DNA of 64,000 nucleotides from Methanobrevibacter olleyae (GCA_015063035.1 SUTG01000005.1:19931-83930), one strand, 5' to 3'. Counted from the stretch's first letter, positions 17,955 to 26,771 are shown. The notes: generated from the letters alone by a model not told the origin. A program made the numbers and translations.

Positions 17955-18386
17955 ATTATCACTTCGAAAAATAGACGTATAAAATTAGCATATGGTATAA
18001 AATCAATATTTTTGTAATTTCCAATTCTTTTCTTCTTTTTTTAATCAGTTTATAGAAATGTTTTTTATAAAAATATTCGTTAAGTAAATTTTGGTTAATT
18101 TTTAAATAAGCCATTTATAATTGAATAATTAATTCGATTAACTAATCAATAAATCCTAATACTCTCTTGAAATCATTATTTAAATTTTAGGATTTAAGAT
18201 TTAAATTAAATTAAAAAATTAAGAATATTGATTTAAATCTACGCATCAATATTCTTATGGATTAAATAAACAGCTTCTGTGTCATAAAAAAGATGTTTAC
18301 TTAATTTATTGCATATACTATCTATACTGTAATATGTAAAATTAGTTGTAAATAAAGTTAAAAAATAAATAATTCGTATATATTTT
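17955..18386. other. psmB-aCPSF1 spacer
   Basis: 432 bp between two minus-strand genes. The main feature is the perfect inverted repeat at 18220-18257. The remainder is AT-rich and probably contains the aCPSF1 promoter around 18000-18130. No gene seen. Confidence 0.7.
18214..18257 (-). terminator. perfect 13-bp inverted repeat with minus-strand T run
   Basis: TAAGAATATTGAT (18220-18232) and ATCAATATTCTTA (18245-18257) are exact inverse complements around a 12-base loop. On the minus strand the hairpin is followed directly by a T run (18219-18214). It lies ~130 bp after psmB and ~265 bp before aCPSF1, so it may end psmB transcripts. Confidence 0.6.
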
Positions 18387-19010
18387 TTAGCTATTAATTT
18401 TTTCAATAATAGATTCAACTTCTTCTTTTTCTAACATTTTGTATCCATCTTCAGTAACTTCTGCTACTAAGAAGCCATTTCCAGAGTATGTGTCTCTTTC
18501 TGTAGCCGCTTTGATAGCTCTTAAAGCTAATTCCTTAGCTTCCTCTACAGTGATGTCTTCATGGAATCTGTCTTCAAGAACACCATATGCAAATGTAGAA
18601 CCGGAACCGGTAGAAATGAAGGTATCCTTAATCATACCGCCTGCCGCATCTAAAGAATAGATTGATGCACCAGTGTCATCTACTCCTCCGATAAGAGTTT
18701 GTACATATGCTGGTGAGGAGTGTAATATGTTAGAACTTACAGCTGCAGCAGCTTCTAAGCTAATGTCTTTACCATTTCTTAATCTGTATAATGCAGTTTC
18801 AGCGCTAATGATTTTCATTAAGCTTTGTGCATCTGCAACAGATCCTGCAATGGTTGCTGCAATGTGATTGTCAATTTTGAATATTTTTTCAGCTACTTTG
18901 TGAGCAACAAGGTTTCCCATACTTGCTCTTCTTTCGCTTGCAAATACAACACCATCTTTACAGGTAATACCTACAGTAGTGGTACCTTCAAATGTGTTTT
19001 TTTCAGCCAT
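18387..19010 (-). CDS. psmB: proteasome subunit beta
   Basis: Catalytic subunit of the archaeal 20S proteasome. The 207-residue precursor has a nine-residue propeptide ending in Gly9; self-cleavage before Thr10 would expose the N-terminal nucleophile (TTTVGITCKDG). In mature numbering Glu17 (SERRAS) and Lys33 (AHKVAEKIFKI) are in their usual active-site places. YSGNGFLVAEV near the end matches the family C-terminal region. AGGTGT lies just before the ATG. The alpha subunit is not in this window. Confidence 0.97.
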   Translation of the reverse strand: MAEKNTFEGTTTVGITCKDGVVFASERRASMGNLVAHKVAEKIFKIDNHIAATIAGSVADAQSLMKIISAETALYRLRNGKDISLEAAAAVSSNILHSSPAYVQTLIGGVDDTGASIYSLDAAGGMIKDTFISTGSGSTFAYGVLEDRFHEDITVEEAKELALRAIKAATERDTYSGNGFLVAEVTEDGYKMLEKEEVESIIEKINS

Positions 19011-19830
19011 ATTAATACACCTCGTATAATAATGTAAAATTAAATTTAAAGCATAAAATAATCTTAAGTAATAAAATATAATCTTAAAGCATAATATTGA
19101 AAATATGATATTGAAAATATTATTTCAAATCATATAGAATATTGATGATGATTGAAATTATTATTAATTAAAATTAGAAATGTCAGGTTCATAAGTTACA
19201 ATAAATTCATAAAAATAATTTAATATTCTTTACAATGCAACTGCTTTTCCTAACCTATTCTTATTATGTTATACATTATATATAATAGTTTCGTTATTTT
19301 GGACAATTTCTAAATAATTTCATGTCTTTTATTTGTTTTTTTATAATTATCATCAATTTTTTCTTTCTTTATTTTTGATTATTTTTTTATTAAAGACTAA
19401 TTCATTCTTTATTATTAATTTAACTCAATATTTTTATTTTTTTATTTAAACTACCTAATTATAATCAATATTTTTCTAAATCAATAAATATTGATTTTAA
19501 TAACTTTAATTTATTTTAATGTATTTACATTTATTATTAATTTTGTATTATATAAATGTTTTCAAATTAGTTTTATATTTTCATCAAACGGTTTATTTTG
19601 TTAAGTCTTTTTATCGGATCTTATTAACTTTTATTAATTTTCATTTAGCTTTTTACACAAAATATTTTATTTTAATTTAATATATTATAATTAGTGAATG
19701 GAATGCAATGTTAATCGAATGAAATTAGGATTGGAATAGAAAATTTATTATTTTATTTATCCATTTTCTTCTTTCATCCTCTTTATTCATTCTCATACTC
19801 ATTTTTTTATTCATTTTTTTAGGTGTTATC
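19011..19830. other. 820-bp divergent spacer, psmB / taw2
   Basis: AT-rich DNA without a credible gene on either strand. A somewhat less AT-rich block at ~19225-19260 (around CAACTGCTTTTCCTAACC) stands out but has no recognisable structure. TATA-like stretches such as TACATTATATATAAT at ~19270 could be the psmB promoter on the minus strand. Confidence 0.6.
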
Positions 19831-20595
19831 TTGAAATGGAAGAAAATTGGAGATATTTTAATAGTTGATAACAAGTTCGCTGAGGGCTCTTTGGATAATT
19901 TGGAGTCAATTGCTTCAGAACATAATGTCAAATCAATTATTAAGATTGATAAGATCGATGGGCAAAAGAGAGAACCTACTATAAGCTTATTGTATGGTGA
20001 TGAGACAGAGACCATCCATAAGGAAAATGGATGTCTTTTTAATCTGGATTTATCTAAAGTCATGTGGGCTAAGGGAAACAACAATGAAAGATTAAGGATT
20101 GCCAAATTAGTTACAAAGGGTGAGACTGTAGTGGATATGTTTGCCGGTATCGGTTATTTTTCAATTCCAATTGGTGTTCACAGTCAAGCAAAGCAGATTT
20201 ATTCAATCGAAATAAATCCAAACTCCTATCATTTCCTAAAGAAAAACATTGAATTAAATAGAATCAATGAAAAGGCAAATTATGATAGGATGATTCCTAT
20301 TTTAGGGGACTGTGCTATTGAAGCTCCAAGGTATTCGGCGGACAGGGTCTTGATGGGCTATGTGAAAACAACTCATCACTTCTTAAGGCCCGCTATGGAA
20401 TGTGTCAAGGATGGTGGAATAATCCATTATCATGAAACCGTTCCTGATAAGCTGATTGAAACCCGTCCATATGAGAGAGTGAAGGAGATTGCTTGGGAAT
20501 GTGGCGAGAGGAATGTGGAAGTCTTAAACATTCAAAGGATTAAAAGGTATGCCCCTGGTGTAGAGCATATAGTCTTGGATGCGAGGATTTATTAA
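19831..20595 (+). CDS. taw2: Trm5/Taw2-family tRNA-modifying enzyme, probably Taw2
   Basis: A 254-residue SAM-binding protein of the Trm5/TYW2 family acting on the base next to the anticodon of tRNA-Phe. The N-terminus is short (IGDILIVDNKFAEG), followed by the Rossmann motif VDMFAGIGYFSIPIGVH, YSIEINPNSYHFLKKNIELN and ILGDC. Where Trm5 has an NPP/NLP-type motif, this protein has DRVLMGYVKTTHHFL, which fits Taw2, the enzyme that adds the aminocarboxypropyl group during wyosine synthesis. Trm5 is the alternative. Start is TTG at 19831 with AGGTG six bases upstream. Confidence 0.85.
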   Translation: MKWKKIGDILIVDNKFAEGSLDNLESIASEHNVKSIIKIDKIDGQKREPTISLLYGDETETIHKENGCLFNLDLSKVMWAKGNNNERLRIAKLVTKGETVVDMFAGIGYFSIPIGVHSQAKQIYSIEINPNSYHFLKKNIELNRINEKANYDRMIPILGDCAIEAPRYSADRVLMGYVKTTHHFLRPAMECVKDGGIIHYHETVPDKLIETRPYERVKEIAWECGERNVEVLNIQRIKRYAPGVEHIVLDARIY

Positions 20596-20659
20596 AAAAT
20601 TTTTTATATTTGTTGTAGTAAAAATTGTAATATAAATATATTATCTAAAAAGAAATATT

Positions 20660-20755
20660 ATGATTGAAACAGAAATCATATTTATCATGTTTTAGGGAAG
20701 AATTGTTATGATTGAAACAGAAATCATATTTATCATGTTTTAGGGAAGAATTATT
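20660..20755 (+). repeat. 48-bp duplications copying the start region of the geranylgeranyl reductase gene
   Basis: Two contiguous 48-bp copies (20660-20707, 20708-20755). Each begins ATGATTGAAAC, exactly like the real gene at 20756, but runs into TAG after 11 codons (MIETEIIFIMF), and ends with AGGGAAGAATT-type sequence before the next ATG. The real start is thus preceded by two decoy starts with the same context. Confidence 0.92.
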
Positions 20756-21943
20756 ATGATTGAAACTGATGTGTTAGTGATTGGTGCTGGACCTGCAGGC
20801 TCTTCAGCTGCAAGATTTGCAGCTAAAGGAGGGGTAGACGTTATTATTATAGAGAAGAAATCTGAAATAGGATTTCCTAAAAGATGTGCTGAAGGGGTTT
20901 CAAAAAAGATTTTTGATAAATTAGACCTTGAAATGGATCCTCATTGGGTTACTAATGAAATCAGTGGAGTAAGATTCGTTGCTCCTGATGGAACAGATAT
21001 TTGGCTTAGTGAAGACCAAATAGATTTGCCTGATGCAGGATATGTATTGGAACGTAAGGTATTTGATAAGCATATGGCTGCAGAAGCTGCAAGGGAAGGG
21101 GCAGAAATCAGAATCAAGACCCAAGCAAAAGGCCTTAAAAGAGAAGAAGACGGCACATTCACTGTCACTTGCGAATCTATGGGGGAAACCTTTGACATTC
21201 ATGCTAAAATAATTATTGGAGCAGATGGTCCGGAAAGTCATGTGGCTAAATGGGCAGGACTTAACGCTTATATTAAACCTCAGCATATGGTTGCAGGTGT
21301 TCAATTTGAAATGTGCAATGTCAAAATGAAAAGAAACGATTATCTTGAATTTTATTTTGGCAGTGTAGCTCCTGGAGGATACTTCTGGCTCTTCCCTAAA
21401 GGTGGAGATGTTGTAAATGCTGGCCTTGGTATCATTACAAATATGGCTGAAAAAGCGGCTTACGAATATCTTGTTGATGCAGTAGACAATTGCTATGCGA
21501 CCCAAGAGGCTCAAGCGGTTGAATTGAATGCCGGTGGTGACCCTGTTGGAGGGCTTGTCAAGGAAATGTATGGAGACAACATCATGCTTGTAGGGGATGC
21601 TGCAAGTCAAGTGAATCCACTTACAGGGGGAGGAATCACCAATGGTATGTTAGGTGGCAGATTTGCTGGTGAAGTTGCTGTAGAGGCTATAAAATCAGGG
21701 GACTGTTCCAAGAATTTCCTAAAGAAGTATGAGAAGCTCTATTTGGATGAAATGGGTGCTGAAATGCAAAAATACACTAAAGTAACTGAATATCTATGGA
21801 CTTTAGATGATGATGACATCAATAAGATTGCCCATAAATTCAAGGAAATGAAATTTGATAAGCTAACCACAACCGATATTGTTAAAGTGGTTATCAAAGC
21901 AGATCCAAAATCACTTTTAAAATTAGGCAGAATCTTTTTATGA
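20756..21943 (+). CDS. geranylgeranyl reductase (archaeal lipid saturation)
   Basis: FAD flavoprotein of the digeranylgeranylglycerophospholipid reductase family, which hydrogenates isoprenoid chains to make archaeol. The 395 residues show the dinucleotide motif DVLVIGAGPAGSSAARFAAKGG, KRCAEGVSK near the FAD (conserved Cys), IIGADGPESHVAKWAG, and a second FAD motif IMLVGDAASQVNPLTGGGITNGM. A related motif FYFGSVAPGGYFWLFPK marks the substrate side. It acts at the membrane on lipid precursors. Translation follows two duplicated decoy starts, which might lower initiation. Confidence 0.93.
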   Translation: MIETDVLVIGAGPAGSSAARFAAKGGVDVIIIEKKSEIGFPKRCAEGVSKKIFDKLDLEMDPHWVTNEISGVRFVAPDGTDIWLSEDQIDLPDAGYVLERKVFDKHMAAEAAREGAEIRIKTQAKGLKREEDGTFTVTCESMGETFDIHAKIIIGADGPESHVAKWAGLNAYIKPQHMVAGVQFEMCNVKMKRNDYLEFYFGSVAPGGYFWLFPKGGDVVNAGLGIITNMAEKAAYEYLVDAVDNCYATQEAQAVELNAGGDPVGGLVKEMYGDNIMLVGDAASQVNPLTGGGITNGMLGGRFAGEVAVEAIKSGDCSKNFLKKYEKLYLDEMGAEMQKYTKVTEYLWTLDDDDINKIAHKFKEMKFDKLTTTDIVKVVIKADPKSLLKLGRIFL

Positions 21944-21958
21944 TTTAAAATTATTATG

Positions 21959-21983
21959 AAGAGATTAGTATTCTTAATCTCTT
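21959..21983 (+). terminator. hairpin after geranylgeranyl reductase
   Basis: AAGAGATTA (21959-21967) pairs perfectly with TAATCTCTT (21975-21983) across a 7-base loop, with a T8 run at ~21996-22004. It lies in the 67-bp convergent gap with cofG. Confidence 0.65.
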
Positions 21984-22010
21984 TACATTTGAATATTTTT
22001 TTTTAAGAGA

Positions 22011-23141
22011 TTATTTATTTCCAATCTCTTCTTGTGCTCTTTTTGTTTTTTCCAATAAATCAGGATTTTCAATGTATTTTTCATTTATGTATTTTTCATA
22101 TATTGCCAATCTCTCTTTTAATTCGTATCCTGCATCTTTGGTTAGTTTTTCTAATTTTTCAAGAGTTGGCCATGGAGATGATGGATTTACATAATCTTCA
22201 CTAAGTGGAGAGACTCCTCCCCAGTCATCAGTGCCGCAGAGAAGGAATATTTGGCTGGTTTCATAGTTTAAGTTTGGTGGCACTTGAACTGAAACATCTC
22301 CATCAAAAAGCAATTGTGCAGCTGCAACTGTTCTAACCATGTCCAATAGGCTTGGCTCTTCATGATTTTCCATTTCAATTCCAGGGCTAACTGTGAAGTT
22401 TTGAATGATCACCTCTTGGATATGGCCGTATTTGTCACAAAGCTCTTTTATTTTAAGTAATGAATCAGCTATTTCTTCCTTGGTTTCACCGATTCCGATA
22501 AGTATTCCTGTTGTGTATGTAATATTAAGCTTTCCAGCGTTTTCTATTGTTTCGAGACGTATTTTAGGATCTTTTCCAGGACTTTTCTCGTGTGCTATTG
22601 TACTCATCAATCTTTCAGATGAGCTTTCAAGCATCATTCCCATTGAGATATTGTATTCCTTTAGCATTTTCATATCTTCATATGGGAAGTTTCCCGCATT
22701 TGTATGTGGGAGAAGGTCTGTTTCCTCAACAGTCATCTTGCAGATGTCATAGATGTACTCACACATGTTCTTAAAGCCTAATTTCTCCAGTTTTGCTTTA
22801 ACAGCCTCTTCGGTATCCGCATCTTCACCCATTGTAAACAATGCCTCTTTACAGCCATATTTCTCAGCTTCCTTAAGTGTAGACAACACCTCTTCCTTAT
22901 CGAGCAATATGATTGCATCAGGGTCATCTGGGTTTTGCTTGAATGCACAGTATCCACAATTATTTCTGCATATCTTTGTAAGTGGAATGAAGACATTTTT
23001 GGAATATGTTACATAATTATGCTCTCTTTTAGAGTTAGCTAAAGACATTAGTTCTAGAATATCTTCTTTTTTGCATTCTAAAATAGCTATTAAGTCGTCA
23101 CGACTGAGATTATCAAAATCAATATTGGATATATTAGACAT
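22011..23141 (-). CDS. cofG: 7,8-didemethyl-8-hydroxy-5-deazariboflavin synthase subunit CofG
   Basis: Radical SAM enzyme that with CofH makes the Fo chromophore of coenzyme F420. The cluster motif is C58-x3-C62-x2-C65 in ICRNNCGYCAFKQ. Family features follow: EALFTMGEDAD, LPHTNAGNFPYEDM, TYTTGILIGIGET (SAM-binding), HIQEVIIQNF, and DDWGGVSPLSEDYVNP near the end. At 376 residues it is of normal size. AGGTGTAAA precedes the ATG. A small conserved gene lies 93 bp upstream on the same strand and may be co-transcribed. CofH is not in the window. Confidence 0.96.
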   Translation of the reverse strand: MSNISNIDFDNLSRDDLIAILECKKEDILELMSLANSKREHNYVTYSKNVFIPLTKICRNNCGYCAFKQNPDDPDAIILLDKEEVLSTLKEAEKYGCKEALFTMGEDADTEEAVKAKLEKLGFKNMCEYIYDICKMTVEETDLLPHTNAGNFPYEDMKMLKEYNISMGMMLESSSERLMSTIAHEKSPGKDPKIRLETIENAGKLNITYTTGILIGIGETKEEIADSLLKIKELCDKYGHIQEVIIQNFTVSPGIEMENHEEPSLLDMVRTVAAAQLLFDGDVSVQVPPNLNYETSQIFLLCGTDDWGGVSPLSEDYVNPSSPWPTLEKLEKLTKDAGYELKERLAIYEKYINEKYIENPDLLEKTKRAQEEIGNK

Positions 23142-23234
23142 TTTACACCTATTCTTGAGGATAGTTTAATATTTTTTTCATCAGTTCTTAACTTATTTTT
23201 TGAGCTGATTTAATATTATTTCATTTTTATTTTA

Positions 23235-23687
23235 TTATTCTTCAATCTCATCTCTTTCAGTTGCAGTCACTTCAACATACAATGGACCAAATCCAGATTT
23301 GTCTTTCCAGATAGCAACAAATGTTCCTACATTAGGCATAATGAATAGCTTGTATTCCACATGCAATCCCATAGCTTCCAATTGCTCTTTCATTTTGAGC
23401 AATCCTCCGCTGTCTGGTGCTACACCACCATCTTCACTATCTCTAATGTAAGAATCCACTTTCTCTACAAACTCATTACCTTCATCTGATAAGACATCAA
23501 CTTCCTTAGCTTTGAGAATACCTTCAAGTTCTCCTAATTTAGCTTCCATCTCATCAATTTCGATCGGGTCACGGCTTATTCCTCTAACGATAACAACATG
23601 TTCCCCATGAAATGCAGGCCTAGATCCTTTAAATGCATTGAAATGTCCTATAATTTGTCCTGTAGTTTTTAATAATACGTCTGACAT
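23235..23687 (-). CDS. conserved methanogen hypothetical protein upstream of cofG
   Basis: A 150-residue soluble protein I cannot assign with confidence; its layout recalls the methanogen-specific DUF2120 group, which I could not check. Visible are an N-terminal LLKTTGQIIGHFNAFKGSRP, HGEHVVIVRGISRDP, a Glu/Lys-rich helix at ~42-75, and a C-terminal LFIMPNVGTFVAIWKDK. No cysteines or membrane segments. It shares strand with cofG and may be in the same transcript. AAGTGAT precedes the ATG. Confidence 0.85.
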   Translation of the reverse strand: MSDVLLKTTGQIIGHFNAFKGSRPAFHGEHVVIVRGISRDPIEIDEMEAKLGELEGILKAKEVDVLSDEGNEFVEKVDSYIRDSEDGGVAPDSGGLLKMKEQLEAMGLHVEYKLFIMPNVGTFVAIWKDKSGFGPLYVEVTATERDEIEE

Positions 23688-23919
23688 AAAATCACTTTAT
23701 TAGTTTAAATTATTAGCTTAATAATTAGTTTAAATTATTTTTTAATTATTTTTTTAAATTTTTTTTAATAATTCGTTTAGATTATTATTTTAATTATTTT
23801 TTTAAATCTTTTTTAATTATTTAAAAAAATCATATAGTTATTTTTAATTTAGATAGTATATAAATTTTACAAAATAAGCTTACGTTTTTTATATATTATT
23901 TATATTCTATTCAAAATAA

Positions 23920-24099
23920 GTGATTATATTAAAGAACATTCCTGATGGAATTCAAAGCGAACATTTCCATTTGCAATGATTGGTGTACAATTGCCATTGC
24001 CATGCAATAATATTTCAGGATTTGGATAAGGGTGAATTAGGTGCTCTAATGGACTTATTCAAATTAGTCACATATATTTTAATTTCATCGATTGATTGA
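23920..24099 (+). pseudogene. possible decayed coding fragment
   Basis: A frame opening at GTG 23920 reads IPDGIQSEHFHLQ, meets TGA at 23977, then continues open as FQDLDKGELGALMDLFKL before TGA at 24097. Its amino-acid composition is far less skewed than the surrounding AT-rich spacer, suggesting former coding sequence with a nonsense mutation. No family recognised and chance is not excluded. Confidence 0.25.
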
Positions 24100-24186
24100 C
24101 CTTGTCAATATGTTTAATAAGATCAGACCAATTCATGATTTGATCAATTACTTAGTTTTAATCAAATAGTTTATCAATTCAACAAA

Positions 24187-24336
24187 TCATAAATGATATA
24201 ATGTGTTGTTTGGATATTTAACCTGTATTTCATTAATAATTTTAGCTTCTTCTGTTTTTGCAAAACTTAAAGAAATGTATGCTAAGCATAATGAGCTTAA
24301 AAATGTTATTAAACTTATAAATAAAATAGTGTTCAT
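24187..24336 (-). CDS. candidate 49-aa membrane microprotein
   Basis: Minus-strand frame from ATG (24336-24334) to TGA (24189-24187), 49 residues. A near-perfect GGAGGAAA (24348-24341) lies four bases upstream, stronger than most sites in the window. The N-terminus is a hydrophobic helix (MNTILFISLITFLSSLCLAY) followed by a polar C-terminal half (KTEEAKIINEIQVKYPNN), so it should be membrane-anchored or secreted. Its function is not recognised. The strong ribosome site and sensible topology argue for a real gene; no neighbour gives context. Confidence 0.55.
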   Translation of the reverse strand: MNTILFISLITFLSSLCLAYISLSFAKTEEAKIINEIQVKYPNNTLYHL

Positions 24337-24670
24337 AATTTTTCCTCCATATTTTTCAGCTTATAAATAATTCTGCTTAGTTTTTTATCTATTAAAAGCA
24401 TTATATAAAGTCTTTCGAATGTAAGCGCTTACTTGCATCGTTAAATTATGAAAATTAGTGTTGAAATTGTTTTAAGCATAGTTAAATATGAAAATGAGTG
24501 TTAAATTGTTTTAATAAATTAATTCATAAACCTTATATTGACTAGGCCTATTAAATAGTAAAAATAGTTTTATTTTTATTATCTGATTTCAGATATTTAA
24601 GCAAATAAGCAATATTCGCATCTGTGTTTAAAAAGAAAAAATAAAGTTTTCTTATAAGTTAAAAACTTAT

Positions 24671-24766
24671 AGAAACTTCTTTTTATAAATTCAGTTCTTC
24701 TTTAAGAGAACCTAAAGTAGAAACTTCTTTTTATAAATTCAGTTCTTCTTTAAGAGAACCTAAAGT
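24671..24766 (-). repeat. 48-bp duplication of the mptA 3' end
   Basis: Copy in the gene at 24719-24766 contains the last mptA codons and stop (24733-24731); an identical copy lies downstream at 24671-24718. The C-terminal codons (EELNL plus stop) are therefore repeated just past the gene. Confidence 0.92.
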
Positions 24767-25669
24767 AGAAACTTTTTCTGCATAAGCGTTGTGTCTGTGA
24801 ATACTTTCCTGGTTTTCCTGTCTTGTGGTGATCAATGTGTCATCAGGCAAGTATGAAAATTCCTCAACAATCTTTTCATTCATTGTCCTTACACAATCCT
24901 CTACAAATACAGGATTCTTATGGGCATTCATGACAACTGCATTTTCATCAGGACGTTTTAAAAGTTCGGAAATAGGGGAACTCATTGATGATTCGATAAT
25001 GTCAATCAATTTTTCACCATCGATGTATTCCTTTTCTGGGACTTCTATTAAAATGGTTCCCACTCCTCTTTGGTTGTGAGAAGCGAAAGTTACAGTGTCC
25101 AACACTTTTTGGCAAGTCTCTTCATCTAAGAATTCGAGTAAGTTGCTTTTGTCCACTTCTCTAACGGATTCCTGTGCACATGGGCATACAGTCATTCCAA
25201 TAACCTCAGCACCAATAGCTTTTCTAATGCTTATTGTGCCGTCATCTTCACGGATACCAACAGCATTAGCTATTAATTTAGCCATTTCTTGGGATCTATT
25301 GTCAGTTACTGGGGATTCTTTCATAAACATGTAGTCGCTAACCATATTCACTTCAACACGTTTAGCGTATTCATGCTTTTCAAGCATCCTATTGACGATA
25401 TCTGCACAAATTGATTCGACACCATCAGAGTCGCCTTTAGCAACTTCATCAACAACTTCACTGATAGCTTCAGGAGTTCTAGACATATGTGTGCCTTTTT
25501 GAGTGCTTGGCAAATCTACGAAAGCATCAAAAGTAGGCAATAATATGATCGGTCTTTTTTCTTTTCTTTTAAGAGTTAAAAGTTTTTTGACACCAGTAAC
25601 ACCTACTCTACTTAAGTGAATAGGGATACGTGGTTCATCATCTTGTGTGTCTGGGAGACAAACTACCAT
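24731..25669 (-). CDS. mptA: GTP cyclohydrolase MptA (type IV)
   Basis: Iron-dependent GTP cyclohydrolase of the FolE2/COG1469 family that converts GTP to 7,8-dihydroneopterin 2',3'-cyclic phosphate, the first step toward tetrahydromethanopterin. The 312 residues include PIHLSRVGVTGVKKLL, TFDAFVDLPSTQKGTHMSR with candidate metal ligands, GMTVCPCAQ (conserved Cys), TFASHNQRGVGTILIEV, and an end with RQENQESIHRHNAYAE. AAGGTAA lies before the ATG. The C-terminal codons are duplicated downstream. Confidence 0.95.
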   Translation of the reverse strand: MVVCLPDTQDDEPRIPIHLSRVGVTGVKKLLTLKRKEKRPIILLPTFDAFVDLPSTQKGTHMSRTPEAISEVVDEVAKGDSDGVESICADIVNRMLEKHEYAKRVEVNMVSDYMFMKESPVTDNRSQEMAKLIANAVGIREDDGTISIRKAIGAEVIGMTVCPCAQESVREVDKSNLLEFLDEETCQKVLDTVTFASHNQRGVGTILIEVPEKEYIDGEKLIDIIESSMSSPISELLKRPDENAVVMNAHKNPVFVEDCVRTMNEKIVEEFSYLPDDTLITTRQENQESIHRHNAYAEKVSTLGSLKEELNL

Positions 25670-26207
25670 TTTTGTTTACCTTCTTTAATTTGTTAAAAAT
25701 AAATATTATTTTTTTATTACAAGAATTTTTACAATTAATGAATTTTTTAATTTTCATAATAAAATAAATAGTTTTTATTTTCTATATTTAAAATACTATA
25801 ATTGTATGTTTATATATTTTTTGTATAAATGTTTAATATAATTTTCTATAATGGATTGTTTTCAAAAGGATTTTTATAAATTTGTTTACGAAAGCAGTAT
25901 GAAAGCAGTGTAAATAGTTTAAAAGTAATATGAAAGTAGTGTATAAGTAGTGTAAATAGTTTAAAAGTAATATGAAAGTAGTGTATAAGTAGTGTAAATA
26001 GTTTAAAGAGATGGAAATAATTAAAAATAGTTTAAAATCAGTAAAAATTTTAAAAAAGATTTAAAAATAGGAATTTTTTAAAGGGGTTAATAAAGAGATT
26101 AAAAATGGATTAACAATAATTAGAATAATTTTATAATTATTAAAAGGGATTTAATTATGAAAATTATTTAATTACCATTATCCAATTTTAAAATGAACTT
26201 AAAAAGT
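25670..26207. other. 538-bp spacer between mptA and an Lrp-type gene
   Basis: AT-rich. The main feature is the 42-bp duplication at 25921-26004. TATA-like sequence at ~25800-25830 could serve mptA on the minus strand. No gene seen. Confidence 0.65.
25921..26004. repeat. 42-bp tandem duplication with a degenerate third copy
   Basis: Two exact copies, 25921-25962 and 25963-26004, of a unit containing TATGAAAGTAGTGTATAAGT. A shorter related copy (AAGCAGTATGAAAGCAGTG) precedes them at ~25891-25920. Confidence 0.92.
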
Positions 26208-26687
26208 TTAGAGGATATTAGCAGATCCAATATCTTCTTTTACAATGTTAAGTACAGTTTGTGTAATTGTTTTTTCAATACAACCGGATTTAAGTAATTC
26301 TTTAAGGAATTTGTCTAATTCATCGGTATCTTTAAATTTCGCAATTACAATAGCATCATATTGGCCAGTAACGTCATAAAGGCCGACAACATTTTTGTTG
26401 TTAGAGATTTCAGCTTCCCAAGCTTCCAATTCTTGACCTTTTACATTAACGCCAATAATGCTTGTAAGCGCATAACCTAATTTCTTATGGTTCAATACTG
26501 GTGCAAATTTTTCAATTACTCCAGATTTAAGCATTTTATCGATACGATTGTGTACAGTTCCTACAGAAATTCCTAAATCACGTGATATTTGTCTGTATGA
26601 AATTCTAACATCATCATTGATGATTTTTAGAATTTTAATATCAGTTTCGTCTAATTTGATTATTTCATCGTTCTTTTTTGCACACAT
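26208..26687 (-). CDS. Lrp/AsnC-family transcriptional regulator
   Basis: A 159-residue DNA-binding regulator. The N-terminal half (~10-65) is a winged helix-turn-helix: LDETDIKILKIINDDVR, then YRQISRDLGISVGTVHNRI with the recognition helix. The C-terminal half is a ligand-binding RAM/ACT-like domain (LTSIIGVNVKG, VVGLYDVTGQYDAIVIAKF) ending TQTVLNIVKED. An in-frame ATG at 26720 exists, but the ATG at 26687 has GTGA in place and fits family length. Two TATA boxes lie upstream. Targets unknown; members often sense amino acids. Confidence 0.93.
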   Translation of the reverse strand: MCAKKNDEIIKLDETDIKILKIINDDVRISYRQISRDLGISVGTVHNRIDKMLKSGVIEKFAPVLNHKKLGYALTSIIGVNVKGQELEAWEAEISNNKNVVGLYDVTGQYDAIVIAKFKDTDELDKFLKELLKSGCIEKTITQTVLNIVKEDIGSANIL

Positions 26688-26771
26688 GATTTTCACTTTT
26701 TCAATTTTTCTTGATTGCAATTTTTAAAGGGGGTTTTTTAATCATTGCAATTTAAGTTTCGTGTTAAATTG

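Larger units (their letters stand above)
23688..24730. other. 1-kb spacer with a microprotein gene and a decayed-looking frame
   Basis: Between the cofG operon and mptA. It contains the candidate small gene at 24187-24336 (minus strand), an interrupted plus-strand frame at 23920-24099, and part of the mptA 3'-end duplication (24671-24766). The rest (23700-23900, 24340-24670) is AT-rich with no feature recognised. Confidence 0.7.

Noticed and set aside
19225..19260. Less AT-rich block in the psmB/taw2 spacer as a possible tRNA or small RNA
   Set aside because: No cloverleaf, no paired arms and too short.
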